From: CAZTTG01 sp964615935
GTDB lineage: Bacteria > Planctomycetota > UBA1135 > GCA-002686595
Direction of reading: 5' to 3'
NCBI GenBank assembly: GCA_964615935.1
Contig: CAZTTG010000066.1
Span: 1 to 35,830, forward strand
Length of the DNA stretch: 35,830 nt
Shown here: piece by piece, positions 6,998 to 14,537 of the stretch
Numbering within the stretch: the first letter of the stretch is position 1
Layout: each line of letters opens with the position of its first letter
The notes under the pieces: generated by a model
The model's input: only the letters and a program-made list of their open reading frames with translations
What the model was told of the DNA's origin: nothing
Database searches by the model: none
Made by a program: the position numbers and the translations under genes

Positions 6998-9169
6998 ATG
7001 AAGAAACTCGTAATCGCGGCGGCGCTCCTGGCCGCCGGAGGCCTCTGCTTGCAGGACGTCTCCATCGGGCACGGGGGCACCTATCGGGGCCCCGGCGACA
7101 CGGTCCCGCCCGGTGGCGGCGGCGGAGGCGGCGGGAGCGGTCCCGCGACCCCCGGCCCGACCGGGCCCAGCTCGCCCGGCCCCGCCGGCCCGGGCACCCC
7201 CGGCCCGGCCACTCCCGGCGCGCCCGCCGGGACCCCGACCGGCGCCAAGAACCCCACCACCGGCGGCGGCATCAGCGGCCCCGACCTCACCACCTGGGAG
7301 TTCTGGTGGGGCTTCAACAAGGAGCCGTACCTCAACCTGAAGGCCGCCATCCACTCCGGCGACATCGTCACCGGTAGCGACGACTTCTTCCTGGGCAAGG
7401 GCGAGCAGTCGCAGTCGCGCGACATCTACCGCCCCTCCGAGGAGAAGATCCGCCAGCGGGTGGTGCCCGCGCTCATTCAAGCCCTCCAGAACGAGCGCCA
7501 GAACGACATCGTGACCGGCTGCCTGATCGCCCTCGCGAAGATCGGCGATCCCAAGGACGAGAGCGGCCAGAGCAAGGGCGAGTTCGCCAGCATCATCAAG
7601 GCCTTCCTCTCCGACAGCAGCCAGGAGATCTCGGAGACGGCCGCCGTGTCGCTGGGGATCCTCGGGAACCTCACGTCCATCCAGGACCTGACGGACCTGG
7701 CGACGAACACCACCCCGGGCCGCGTACTGGTGTCCAGCGGCGGCACCGCCAACGAGGTCCACTACCGCACGCGGTCCTTCGCGACCTACGGGCTGGGGTT
7801 GGTCGGCTACCAGCTCGATCCCGAGGACGAGAAGCAGGGCCCGGAGCGGCCCAAGATCGTCCAGACCCTGGTCCAGATCCTCGAGGGTGACGGCAAGGAG
7901 GCGTCCACCCGCGACCTCTCGGTCGCCGCGGTGGTCTCGATGGGCCTGATCCAGCTCCCCTCCAACCCCGAGTTCGTCCTGCCCGAGGACACCACCTGGG
8001 AGATGCTCGATCCGACGGCCTGGTGCCTCGAGGCCCAGATCGAGTACCTGCTCACCTACTACGAGGCCGAGGACGTCAACTACCTGGTGCAGGCGCACTG
8101 CCCGATCTCGATCGCGCGCCTGCTGCAGTCGCCCGATCCGGCCAAGCTGACCGAGAACCGGGCCGACTCCGAATTCAAGCCGCTCAAGGAGCGGGCCGCC
8201 ACTCTCTTCGTGCGCGACGTCGGCGACAAGACCGACAAGCAGAAGGAGATCCAGCAGTCCTGCGTCGTGGCCCTGGGGCTGCTCGGCGACTGCGACGCGG
8301 ACCCGAAGGACGAGGAGATCCGCAAGGCCCTGATCGACGTCACCAAGAACCTGGCCGACCTCCAGGCGCGCAACTGCTCGATGATCGCGTGCGCCCAGGT
8401 CGGCGGCCGTCCCGGCCACGGCGAGGGGGATCGCATCGAAGGGCTGAAGGACATCCGCTCGGAGCTGACCACCCAGCTGGCCAAGGGCAAGAGCTCGATC
8501 AAGTCCTGGGCCGGGTTGTCCATCGGCGTGCTGGAGCGGGCCCTGACCGACTCGGTGACCGGCTACGCCCTGTCGTCGGACATGACCACCGCCCTGCGCA
8601 CCGCCCTGGGCAAGTCCAAGACCACCCGCGACGTGGGCGCCTACGCCATCGGCCTGGGGATCATGCGGGATCCCGAGTCCAAGAGGGCCGTCCGCAAGAA
8701 GCTGGAACAGATGAGCCAGCCCGAGGCCCGCGGTTACTGCGCCATCGCCCTGGGGCTGATGGGCGACACCGAGGCCATCGAGCAGATCCAGGAGGTGGTC
8801 AAGGCCTCCAAGTTCCGCCCCGAGCTCCTGCGCTCGGCGGCCATCGCGCTGGGGCTCCTGGGCGACAAGCAGCTCGTCGAGGACCTCATCCAGATGCTCA
8901 AGGAGGCCGGCGGCCTCTCCTCCCAGGCGGCCATCTCCTCGGCCCTGGGATCCATCGGTGACGCGCGCTCGATCGAGCCGCTGATCGAGATGCTCGAGAA
9001 CCAGGAGATCACCGACCTGGCGCGCGGCTTCGCCGCCGTGGCGCTGGGGATCGTGGCGGACAAGGAGCCGCTGCCCTGGAACGCGAAGATCTCGACCAAC
9101 ATCAACTATCGGGCGAACACCACGACGCTGACGGATACCGAGGGCACCGGGATCCTGGACATCCTGTAG
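6998..9169 (+). CDS. Secreted HEAT-repeat protein, WWxFN family, paralogue 1
   Basis: A protein of 723 residues. It has a signal peptide (MKKLVIAAALLAAGG), and the mature part probably begins near His25 in HGGTYRGPGD. A Gly/Pro-rich linker (37-92) is followed by the block FWWGFNKEPYL (101-111) and then SDDFFLG. Residues 150-700 are about a dozen HEAT-type helical repeats with the recurring pattern ALGxLGD. The protein ends in LPWNAK, NYRANTTTL and the terminal GTGILDIL. HEAT solenoids are protein-binding scaffolds; the partner is unknown. It is first of four tandem paralogues. A perfect sigma-54 promoter precedes it and a strong terminator follows, so it is a single-gene transcript. No Shine-Dalgarno is obvious before ATG 6998. 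Confidence 0.9.
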   Translation: MKKLVIAAALLAAGGLCLQDVSIGHGGTYRGPGDTVPPGGGGGGGGSGPATPGPTGPSSPGPAGPGTPGPATPGAPAGTPTGAKNPTTGGGISGPDLTTWEFWWGFNKEPYLNLKAAIHSGDIVTGSDDFFLGKGEQSQSRDIYRPSEEKIRQRVVPALIQALQNERQNDIVTGCLIALAKIGDPKDESGQSKGEFASIIKAFLSDSSQEISETAAVSLGILGNLTSIQDLTDLATNTTPGRVLVSSGGTANEVHYRTRSFATYGLGLVGYQLDPEDEKQGPERPKIVQTLVQILEGDGKEASTRDLSVAAVVSMGLIQLPSNPEFVLPEDTTWEMLDPTAWCLEAQIEYLLTYYEAEDVNYLVQAHCPISIARLLQSPDPAKLTENRADSEFKPLKERAATLFVRDVGDKTDKQKEIQQSCVVALGLLGDCDADPKDEEIRKALIDVTKNLADLQARNCSMIACAQVGGRPGHGEGDRIEGLKDIRSELTTQLAKGKSSIKSWAGLSIGVLERALTDSVTGYALSSDMTTALRTALGKSKTTRDVGAYAIGLGIMRDPESKRAVRKKLEQMSQPEARGYCAIALGLMGDTEAIEQIQEVVKASKFRPELLRSAAIALGLLGDKQLVEDLIQMLKEAGGLSSQAAISSALGSIGDARSIEPLIEMLENQEITDLARGFAAVALGIVADKEPLPWNAKISTNINYRANTTTLTDTEGTGILDIL

Positions 9170-9188
9170 GCCGCAGCGCATACGAATG

Positions 9189-9233
9189 AGGGCCCGGCGG
9201 AGCTGGCTCCGCCGGGCCCTTTGTCTGTGTGTG
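9189..9233 (+). terminator. Rho-independent terminator of HEAT paralogue 1
   Basis: A perfect 14-bp stem pairs 9189-9202 with 9207-9220 around a CTGG loop and is followed by TTTGTCTGTGTGT. It lies 20 bases after the stop codon of paralogue 1. Confidence 0.92.
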
Positions 9234-9248
9234 ACTGCTCGGTGCGCC

Positions 9249-9267
9249 GGCGCGGCGGAGCCGCGCC
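9249..9267. repeat. Perfect hairpin in intergenic region
   Basis: Arms GGCGCGGC and GCCGCGCC surround a GGA loop, flanked by an outer GGTGC/GCACC pair (9241-9245 and 9273-9277). It lies just after the terminator of paralogue 1. Function is unknown. Confidence 0.5.
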
Positions 9268-9364
9268 AGGCGGCACCTCGGCCGGGCGCTCACAGCTAGC
9301 TTCCTGCCCCCACGGGCCTTCCTTCCAGCCGTGAGGGGATGAGGGACGCAACGAAGGCACCCTC

Positions 9365-9454
9365 CGGTTCGCCGAGGACACGCGGTGCCCGCGTGGGATG
9401 CCTCCGGCGGGAGGAAGACCAGATGGATGCCGAGCTGCGCGCGGCGTGCCTCCC
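9365..9454 (+). repeat. Dispersed repeat, 5' module (copy 2)
   Basis: This 90-base stretch is about 95% identical to 35727-35817; by eye there are three substitutions and one inserted base. It contains a CCTCC/GGAGG-type mini-hairpin. The element appears to continue through a variable middle of roughly 80 bases to a GAGGAGGAAAGACC block (about 9536-9549) and then to the 3' module at 9596-9623. That would make a unit of about 260 bases, in the same orientation in all copies. Confidence 0.75.
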
Positions 9455-9464
9455 CCTCCGCGCC

Positions 9465-9518
9465 GCACGCCCCACCGGGGCGTGCTCGACGGGTCTACGT
9501 CGACCTGCGGTCGACGTA
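9465..9518. repeat. Two perfect hairpins or dyads inside repeat copy 2
   Basis: GCACGCCCC/GGGGCGTGC with loop ACC (9465-9485) and TACGTCGAC/GTCGACGTA with a 5-base spacer (9496-9518). They lie in the middle of repeat copy 2, in a segment that copy 3 at the window end does not share at the same place. The second dyad is also a candidate binding site, some 210 bases upstream of the -24 element of paralogue 2. Confidence 0.55.
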
Positions 9519-9595
9519 ATTCCCTTCGCGGCCCCGAGGAGGAAAGACCTGATGACGAACGCCACATGCTCGGTGCGCTGCGCGCACCTCGAGTG

Positions 9596-9623
9596 GCGCC
9601 GGGCGCGGCCAGTGGGCCGCGCG
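9596..9623 (+). repeat. Dispersed repeat, 3' module (copy 2)
   Basis: Identical over 28 bases to 45-72. It carries the GCGCGGCC/GGCCGCGC hairpin with an AGTG loop (9603-9622). A further GGTGCGC/GCGCACC hairpin lies just upstream (9572-9588). Confidence 0.75.
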
Positions 9624-9729
9624 GGGAGTGACCGCTTGCGGGAAGCTGTGCTACGCCACGGATACGCCGCGCAGGAGCTCGATCGCTTCCACCGGCCCGG
9701 CTGACACCGGGAGGGCCCTTGCGCGCGCG

Positions 9730-9745
9730 TGGAACGGAGCTTGCT
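9730..9745 (+). promoter_or_regulatory. Sigma-54 (-24/-12) promoter of HEAT paralogue 2
   Basis: TGGAACG-GAGC-TTGCT has GG at 9731-9732 and GC at 9743-9744, 12 bases apart as required. The predicted start is near 9756, giving a leader of about 59 bases, almost the same as for paralogue 1. Upstream, the block GCGGGAAGCTGTGCTACGC (9638-9656) resembles GCGGCAAGGTCTGCTACGC (6775-6793), which lies upstream of paralogue 1. Confidence 0.85.
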
Positions 9746-9814
9746 TCACCCCTCTCGCATCGGACTTTCCCTGTGGGCCCCTACTCGGCACAGCCTCGTG
9801 GAAGGTGGCCAGGC

Positions 9815-11974
9815 ATGAAGAGAATCGCACTGGCGCTGGCGGCCATCGCCGCCGGCGCGCTGGGTCTGCAGGAGATCTCCGTCGGACACGGAGGTACCTA
9901 CCGCGGCCCGGGTGACATCGTCCCGCCCGGAGGGGGCACGCCGACCGGCGGCACCCCGGCGACCCCCGGCCCCGGCTCGCCGGGCAGCCCCGGCCCCGGG
10001 AATCCCGGCTCCCCCGGCCCGATGACCCCGGGCGCGCCGGCCGGCGTCCCTACCGGGAACCCCGCCAGCTCGAGGACCCCCGGCCCCGGGAGCGGGGGCC
10101 CCGATCTCACCCTCTGGCAGTTCTGGTGGGGCTTCAACAAGGAGCCCTACCTCGAGCTGAAGAACGCCCTGAACACGGGCAGGCCGATCTCGGCGGGCGA
10201 CGACGAGTTCTTCCTCGGCAACGGCACGCAGTCCCAGGCCCGCGATACCTACGCGCCCTCGCGGCAGACCATCCATCAGCTGGTCGTGCCCGCGCTGCTG
10301 CGGGCCCTCGAGGGCGAGCGCAGCAAGCACATCGTCTCCAGCTGCATGATCGCCCTGGCCAAGATCGGCGACGAGCGGGACGAGGCCGGGGGTCCCAAGC
10401 AGGGCTTCGCCCGCCGGATCGCGAGCTTCCTGCGGGATCCCGACCAGGAGATCCGCGAGACCGCCGCCATCGCCCTGGGCATCCTGGGCGACCCGGACTC
10501 GATCGATCTGCTGGGTCAGCTCGCCATGGACACCGACGCGGGCCGCGCGATGGTGTCGCGGAACCAGCGGGCCTCGGGCGAGGTCGACCGCCGCACCCGC
10601 GCCTTCGCCACCTTCGGCTTGGGGCTGCTCGGGTACGAGTCCAAGGAGCAGGACGAGCGGGTGCAGGTCGTGCGGACCCTGATCGGGATCCTCGACGGAC
10701 CCGCGCGCGAGAGCGCCACCCGCGACCTCGCGGTGGCCGCGGTCAACGCCCTGGGTCTGGTGGAGCTCGACTCCGACCCGGACTTCGCGCCCGTCGGGGA
10801 CTCCCCCACCGCGGGGTGGGAGTGCCGGCAGGCCCAGGTGCGCTACCTGCTCGAGCGCTACCGCGACGAGGGCCTCGACCACCTGGTGCGAGCCCACTGC
10901 CCCATCGCCATGGCGCGGCTCCTGCAGTCCCCCGATCCCCGCAAGCAGTGGGAGAACGCGGCCGAGTCCCGGCACGCGCCGCTCAAGCGGGAGGTGTGCC
11001 GGGCCCTCCTGGCCGACCTCGATCCCGACGCCCGCGCGCAGCGCGAGCTCCGCATGAGCGCGGTGCTGGCGCTGGGCCTGCTCGGCGACTGCGATTCGGA
11101 CGAGGTCGACGCGCAGATCCGCGAGGCGCTGATCGCGGTCCCGTCCAACTTCACCGACCACCAGGTCCGCAACTTCTCGGTCGTCGCTCTCGCGCGCGTC
11201 GGCGGACGCCCGGGCTGCGGGGCGGGAGAGCGCTTCGCGGGTCTGGCGGAGGTCAGCGACCGGCTCGGCCGCCAGCTGCGCAGGGGCAAGGACCACATCC
11301 GTCCGTGGGCGGGCCTGGCCCTGGGGGTGCTGGAGCACGCCCGCGCCGCCAGCGACGGCGCCCTCTCGCCGCGCGAGGCGGTCGCCGGCTGGCTCCGGGC
11401 GGTGCTCGAGGACACCACCACGCCGGTCGAGGTCGGCGCCTTCGCCGTCGCCCTGGGCATCCTGGGCGACGGGTCGAGCTCGGCGTCGAAGGAGCTCGTC
11501 CGCGAGAAGCTCGAGACCACGAGCCAGAGCGACGCGCGCGGCTACTGCGCCGTGGCCCTGGGCCTCATGAAGGACACGGCCGCCAAGGAGCTCATCCAGA
11601 AGGTCGTGCGGGAGTCGCGGTTCCGGCCCGAGCTCCTGCGCTCGGCCGCGGTGGGCCTGGGGCTCCTGGGCGACAAGGACCTCGTCCCGGACCTGATCGA
11701 GATGCTCGGCGAGGCGGGCTCCCTCTCCTCCCAGGCCTCGATCACCTCGGCCCTGGGCTTCATCGGGGACCGGCGCTCGATCGAGCCCCTGATCGCCATG
11801 CTCGAGAACCGCGAGCTCACCGACCTGGCGCGGGGCTTCGCCGCCGTGGCCCTGGGGATCGTGTCCGACCGGAAGGGCCTCCCCTGGAACGCCAAGCTCT
11901 CGGTCCACTCGAACTACCGCGCGAGCACCTCGACCCTGACCCGGGACGGCACCGGGGTCCTCGACATCCTGTAG
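9815..11974 (+). CDS. Secreted HEAT-repeat protein, WWxFN family, paralogue 2
   Basis: A protein of 719 residues starting at ATG 9815 (GGAAGG about 10 bases upstream). It is the closest relative of paralogue 1, matching it along the whole length. The signal peptide (MKRIALALAAIAAGALG) leads to HGGTYRGPGD with His25. A Gly/Pro-rich linker follows, then QFWWGFNKEPYL, then DDEFFLGNG, then HEAT-type repeats with many ALGxLGD-like helix pairs. The C-terminus has LPWNAK, NYRASTSTL and GTGVLDIL. The N-terminus and last 250 residues are the best conserved relative to paralogue 1. Its own sigma-54 promoter and the hairpin after the stop suggest a single-gene unit. The function is unknown; a secreted scaffold or binding protein is the safest description. 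Confidence 0.9.
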   Translation: MKRIALALAAIAAGALGLQEISVGHGGTYRGPGDIVPPGGGTPTGGTPATPGPGSPGSPGPGNPGSPGPMTPGAPAGVPTGNPASSRTPGPGSGGPDLTLWQFWWGFNKEPYLELKNALNTGRPISAGDDEFFLGNGTQSQARDTYAPSRQTIHQLVVPALLRALEGERSKHIVSSCMIALAKIGDERDEAGGPKQGFARRIASFLRDPDQEIRETAAIALGILGDPDSIDLLGQLAMDTDAGRAMVSRNQRASGEVDRRTRAFATFGLGLLGYESKEQDERVQVVRTLIGILDGPARESATRDLAVAAVNALGLVELDSDPDFAPVGDSPTAGWECRQAQVRYLLERYRDEGLDHLVRAHCPIAMARLLQSPDPRKQWENAAESRHAPLKREVCRALLADLDPDARAQRELRMSAVLALGLLGDCDSDEVDAQIREALIAVPSNFTDHQVRNFSVVALARVGGRPGCGAGERFAGLAEVSDRLGRQLRRGKDHIRPWAGLALGVLEHARAASDGALSPREAVAGWLRAVLEDTTTPVEVGAFAVALGILGDGSSSASKELVREKLETTSQSDARGYCAVALGLMKDTAAKELIQKVVRESRFRPELLRSAAVGLGLLGDKDLVPDLIEMLGEAGSLSSQASITSALGFIGDRRSIEPLIAMLENRELTDLARGFAAVALGIVSDRKGLPWNAKLSVHSNYRASTSTLTRDGTGVLDIL

Positions 11975-12025
11975 GAAGCGCGAGCTCCGATCCCGCGGGG
12001 CCCGTGCACTATCGCACACCGCACC

Positions 12026-12052
12026 GCACGCCCTCCCTCGGGGAGGGCGTGC
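12026..12052 (+). terminator. Strong hairpin after HEAT paralogue 2
   Basis: A perfect 12-bp stem (GCACGCCCTCCC with GGGAGGGCGTGC, loop TCG) lies 51 bases after the stop of paralogue 2 and 20 bases before the -24 element of paralogue 3. No T-run follows, so it may be an atypical terminator or an insulating hairpin. Confidence 0.5.
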
Positions 12053-12071
12053 CCTGGGGCCCCCCTGGAGG

Positions 12072-12087
12072 GGGCATGCTTCTTGCG
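12072..12087 (+). promoter_or_regulatory. Sigma-54 (-24/-12) promoter of HEAT paralogue 3
   Basis: GGGCATG-CTTC-TTGCG has GG at 12073-12074 and GC at 12085-12086, 12 bases apart. It departs from consensus at the first T, at one base of the -24 block and at the last base. The predicted start is near 12098, leaving a long leader of about 167 bases. Confidence 0.7.
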
Positions 12088-12098
12088 ACCGCTGGATG

Positions 12099-12190
12099 GC
12101 CCCCCGGTCGCCGGGGGGCGATATCCGATCAGCAGGAACCGCGCGGGTGAGGCGACCCCGGTGGGCGTCGAGGGCTGCGGAGCCCTCGAC
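12099..12190 (+). promoter_or_regulatory. Structured leader of HEAT paralogue 3
   Basis: Two perfect hairpins lie in the predicted 5' untranslated region. GCCCCCCGG/CCGGGGGGC with a TCG loop (12099-12119) would sit at the very 5' end of the transcript. GTCGAGGGCT/AGCCCTCGAC with a GCGG loop is at 12167-12190. The other two sigma-54 leaders of the array are only about 60 bases, so this longer structured leader is specific to paralogue 3. It could protect the RNA end or affect translation. Confidence 0.5.
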
Positions 12191-12264
12191 CCCCCGGACC
12201 TCTGCGAAGGCAGTCGGCCGCCGTGCGGGCCCCCGGCCGCGGCCAGCTCCCCTCGGACCTCCGC

Positions 12265-14313
12265 ATGACACTCGCGCACCCTCCCCTCCGCGCCCTGCTC
12301 CTGGGAGGCCTCCTGACCTGCCTCGGCGCGGGCGTCGCGACCGCTCACGGTGGCGTCTACAAGGGCCCCCCGCTGGAGCCTCCCGCAGGCCCGCTGCCGC
12401 CCTCGCCGGCCCCCCCGCCTGTGCCGCCGGCCGCCACCCCGCCGCCCGCGCCGTCCTCGCCGCCCGGCGTTCCTTCGTCCCCCAACGGCACCCCGCCGGC
12501 CTACTCGCAGGAGAAGGAGAAGCCCGATCTCAGCGGCTGGGAACCCTGGTGGGGATTCAACCGCGATCCCTACCTCGACCTGAAGCGCTCCCTCCACCGC
12601 GAGCTGGTCGTCACGGGCAGCGACGACTTCTTCCTCGGCCGCGGCGAGCGCGCGCAGGTCCCCGACCGCGAGGCGCCCGGTCAGCGCGAGCTGCAGGGCC
12701 GGGTCGTCCCCGCCCTGCTCGAGGCCCTCCGCACCGAGCGATCGGACGACGTGCAGACCGCCGCTCTGATGGCCCTGGCCAAGATCGGTGGCGGCGGCTC
12801 CCACGGCGACGCGATCCTCGAGCGCGCCATCCGACCCTTCCTGAAGGCCGACAGCCAGGAGGTCTCGGAGACCGCCACCATCGCCCTGGGCGTGCTGGGC
12901 CGCGAGAGCTCGGCCTTTCTCCTGGCCGATCTGCTGCTCGACTCCCCCGCCGGCCGCTCCGCGGTCGATCGCGGCGAGGTGAGCGATCGCACCCGGGCCT
13001 TCGCCGCCTACGCCCTCGGCCTGATCGCCGCCGACTCGAAGCGGCGCGACGTGCGGCGCTTCGCGGTGGGCAAGCTCTGCGCCGCCTTCGACGTCGACGA
13101 CGCCGCCATCCACGACGTGCGCGCCGCCTGCACGATCGCGCTGGGCCTGATCCCGCTGCGCATCGCCGAGGCGGAGCGGGCGCGCCCGCAGGCCGAGGAG
13201 AGCCCGCCGCCGAGCGCCTCTCGCCAGGCGCAGATCGGCTGGCTGCTGGCCTGGTTCCGCGACGCGGAGATCGAGCCGCGCATCCGCGGGCAGATGCCGG
13301 TCGCCCTGGCGCGACTGCTGCCGCGGGTGGGCGAGCCCCTGCGATCGGAGGTCATCGCCGCCCTGACCGGCGCGCTGGCCGAGCACTCCAAGGAGCCGCG
13401 CGAGGTGCGCGAGGGCATCGCCGCAGCCCTGGGGCGGATCGGCGACTCGGACCGCGATCCCCTCGACGCCTCCATCCGCGAGGCCCTCTTCCGCAGCGCG
13501 CAGAGCGGCCACCAGCCCGAGCGCTACCTCGCCTGGATGTCCCTGGCGCGGGTCGCCAGCCAGCGGGGCGCGGGCCCCGAGCCCGAGGCCGCGCTCGGGG
13601 AGGTGCGCGCGTACCTGCTGACCCACATGGCCCGCAGCCGCACCCTGCAGCGCCCCTGGGCCGCGCTGGCCCTGGCCGAGATGGAGCGCCGCGAGCGCAG
13701 GGCGCACCGGCCTCCCTCGGTCGACGTCCAGCTCGCCGTGCGGCAGGCCCTGGTGGGGGCCGTCTCCCCCGAGGAGGTCGGAGGCCTCTGCATCGCCGCC
13801 GGGCTGCTCCGGGACCTGGAGGCCAAGCCGCACATCCTGCGCAAGATCGAGCTCCTGCGGGACGACGCCGCGCGCGGCCACGCGGCCGTGGCCCTGGGGC
13901 TGATCGGCACCCCCGACGTGGTGCCGCCCCTGCGCGAGCTGGTCGCCGCCTCGAAGTACCGGCCGGTGCTCCTGCGGGAGGCGGCCATCGGCCTGGGGCT
14001 GGTCGGAGACGAGGCGGTGGTGCCCGATCTGGTGGGCATGCTGGGCGAGGCCGGGGCCCTCTCCTCCCAGGCGGCCATCGCCCTGGCCCTCGGCCACATC
14101 GGGGACCTGCGCTCGATCGATCCGCTGCTCCAGGCCCTGCGCGATCCCGCTCTGACGGACCGCGCGCGGGCCTTCGCGGTGGTCTCCCTGGGCCTCGTCG
14201 GCGACCGCTCGCCCCTGCCCTGGAACGCGGCCATCGCGCGGGACGTCGGCTACACCAGCGGCCTGGCCAGCCTGCACGACGCCCAGGGCAGCGGGATCCT
14301 GGACATCCTGTGA
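12265..14313 (+). CDS. Secreted HEAT-repeat protein, WWxFN family, paralogue 3
   Basis: A protein of 682 residues from ATG 12265, chosen because a clean signal peptide (LRALLLGGLLTCLGAG) follows. An in-frame GTG 14 codons earlier would add a polar extension. Cleavage after ATA would leave His28 as the mature N-terminus (HGGVYKGP). The linker is Pro-rich rather than Gly/Pro mixed. Then come EPWWGFNRDPYL, SDDFFLGRGE and HEAT-type repeats to residue about 645. The end has LPWNAA and SGILDIL. It is more diverged from paralogues 1 and 2 than they are from each other. No Shine-Dalgarno is visible. Confidence 0.9.
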   Translation: MTLAHPPLRALLLGGLLTCLGAGVATAHGGVYKGPPLEPPAGPLPPSPAPPPVPPAATPPPAPSSPPGVPSSPNGTPPAYSQEKEKPDLSGWEPWWGFNRDPYLDLKRSLHRELVVTGSDDFFLGRGERAQVPDREAPGQRELQGRVVPALLEALRTERSDDVQTAALMALAKIGGGGSHGDAILERAIRPFLKADSQEVSETATIALGVLGRESSAFLLADLLLDSPAGRSAVDRGEVSDRTRAFAAYALGLIAADSKRRDVRRFAVGKLCAAFDVDDAAIHDVRAACTIALGLIPLRIAEAERARPQAEESPPPSASRQAQIGWLLAWFRDAEIEPRIRGQMPVALARLLPRVGEPLRSEVIAALTGALAEHSKEPREVREGIAAALGRIGDSDRDPLDASIREALFRSAQSGHQPERYLAWMSLARVASQRGAGPEPEAALGEVRAYLLTHMARSRTLQRPWAALALAEMERRERRAHRPPSVDVQLAVRQALVGAVSPEEVGGLCIAAGLLRDLEAKPHILRKIELLRDDAARGHAAVALGLIGTPDVVPPLRELVAASKYRPVLLREAAIGLGLVGDEAVVPDLVGMLGEAGALSSQAAIALALGHIGDLRSIDPLLQALRDPALTDRARAFAVVSLGLVGDRSPLPWNAAIARDVGYTSGLASLHDAQGSGILDIL

Positions 14314-14537
14314 CGCGGGGAAAATGTAAGGATCCGGTAGAGATGGCTCGAGCTCGCCGGATCGGGCCAGGAAGTCCGACCTGGAAGGTCGAGCATTCGC
14401 GTATCCCCCCCACCGCCAGGAGCCTACAGACCCTAGACTCTGAGAGACGAGTGAGTTACACGAGCACTGCCGCGTCTCGGGCGCCGACCGTGCGCGTCCC
14501 TACCCCACTGCGAGATTCGATCGCGAGCTGAAGACCC
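14314..14537. other. Intergenic region before HEAT paralogue 4
   Basis: This 224-base spacer has no convincing -24/-12 promoter, unlike the three preceding genes. The best spacing matches (GG at 14387 or 14480 with GC 12 bases on) lack most consensus bases. A GATCCGG/CCGGATC inverted repeat (14331-14337 and 14358-14364) lies near the end of paralogue 3. Confidence 0.4.

Noticed and set aside
9365..9640. c-di-GMP (GEMM) riboswitch, because of GCCTCCGGC-like text
   Set aside because: The flanking conserved blocks of the GEMM aptamer are absent and no start codon follows at suitable distance.
9552..9704. Possible 50-residue ORF with GAGGAGG nine bases before ATG 9552
   Set aside because: It lies inside the dispersed repeat. 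The shared 28-base module is in a different frame relative to the potential ORF at copy 1, and no protein-like features are seen.
14380..14500. Sigma-54-like spacing matches before HEAT paralogue 4
   Set aside because: GG and GC spacing occurs by chance in GC-rich DNA. The flanking -24 and -12 bases do not fit the consensus.
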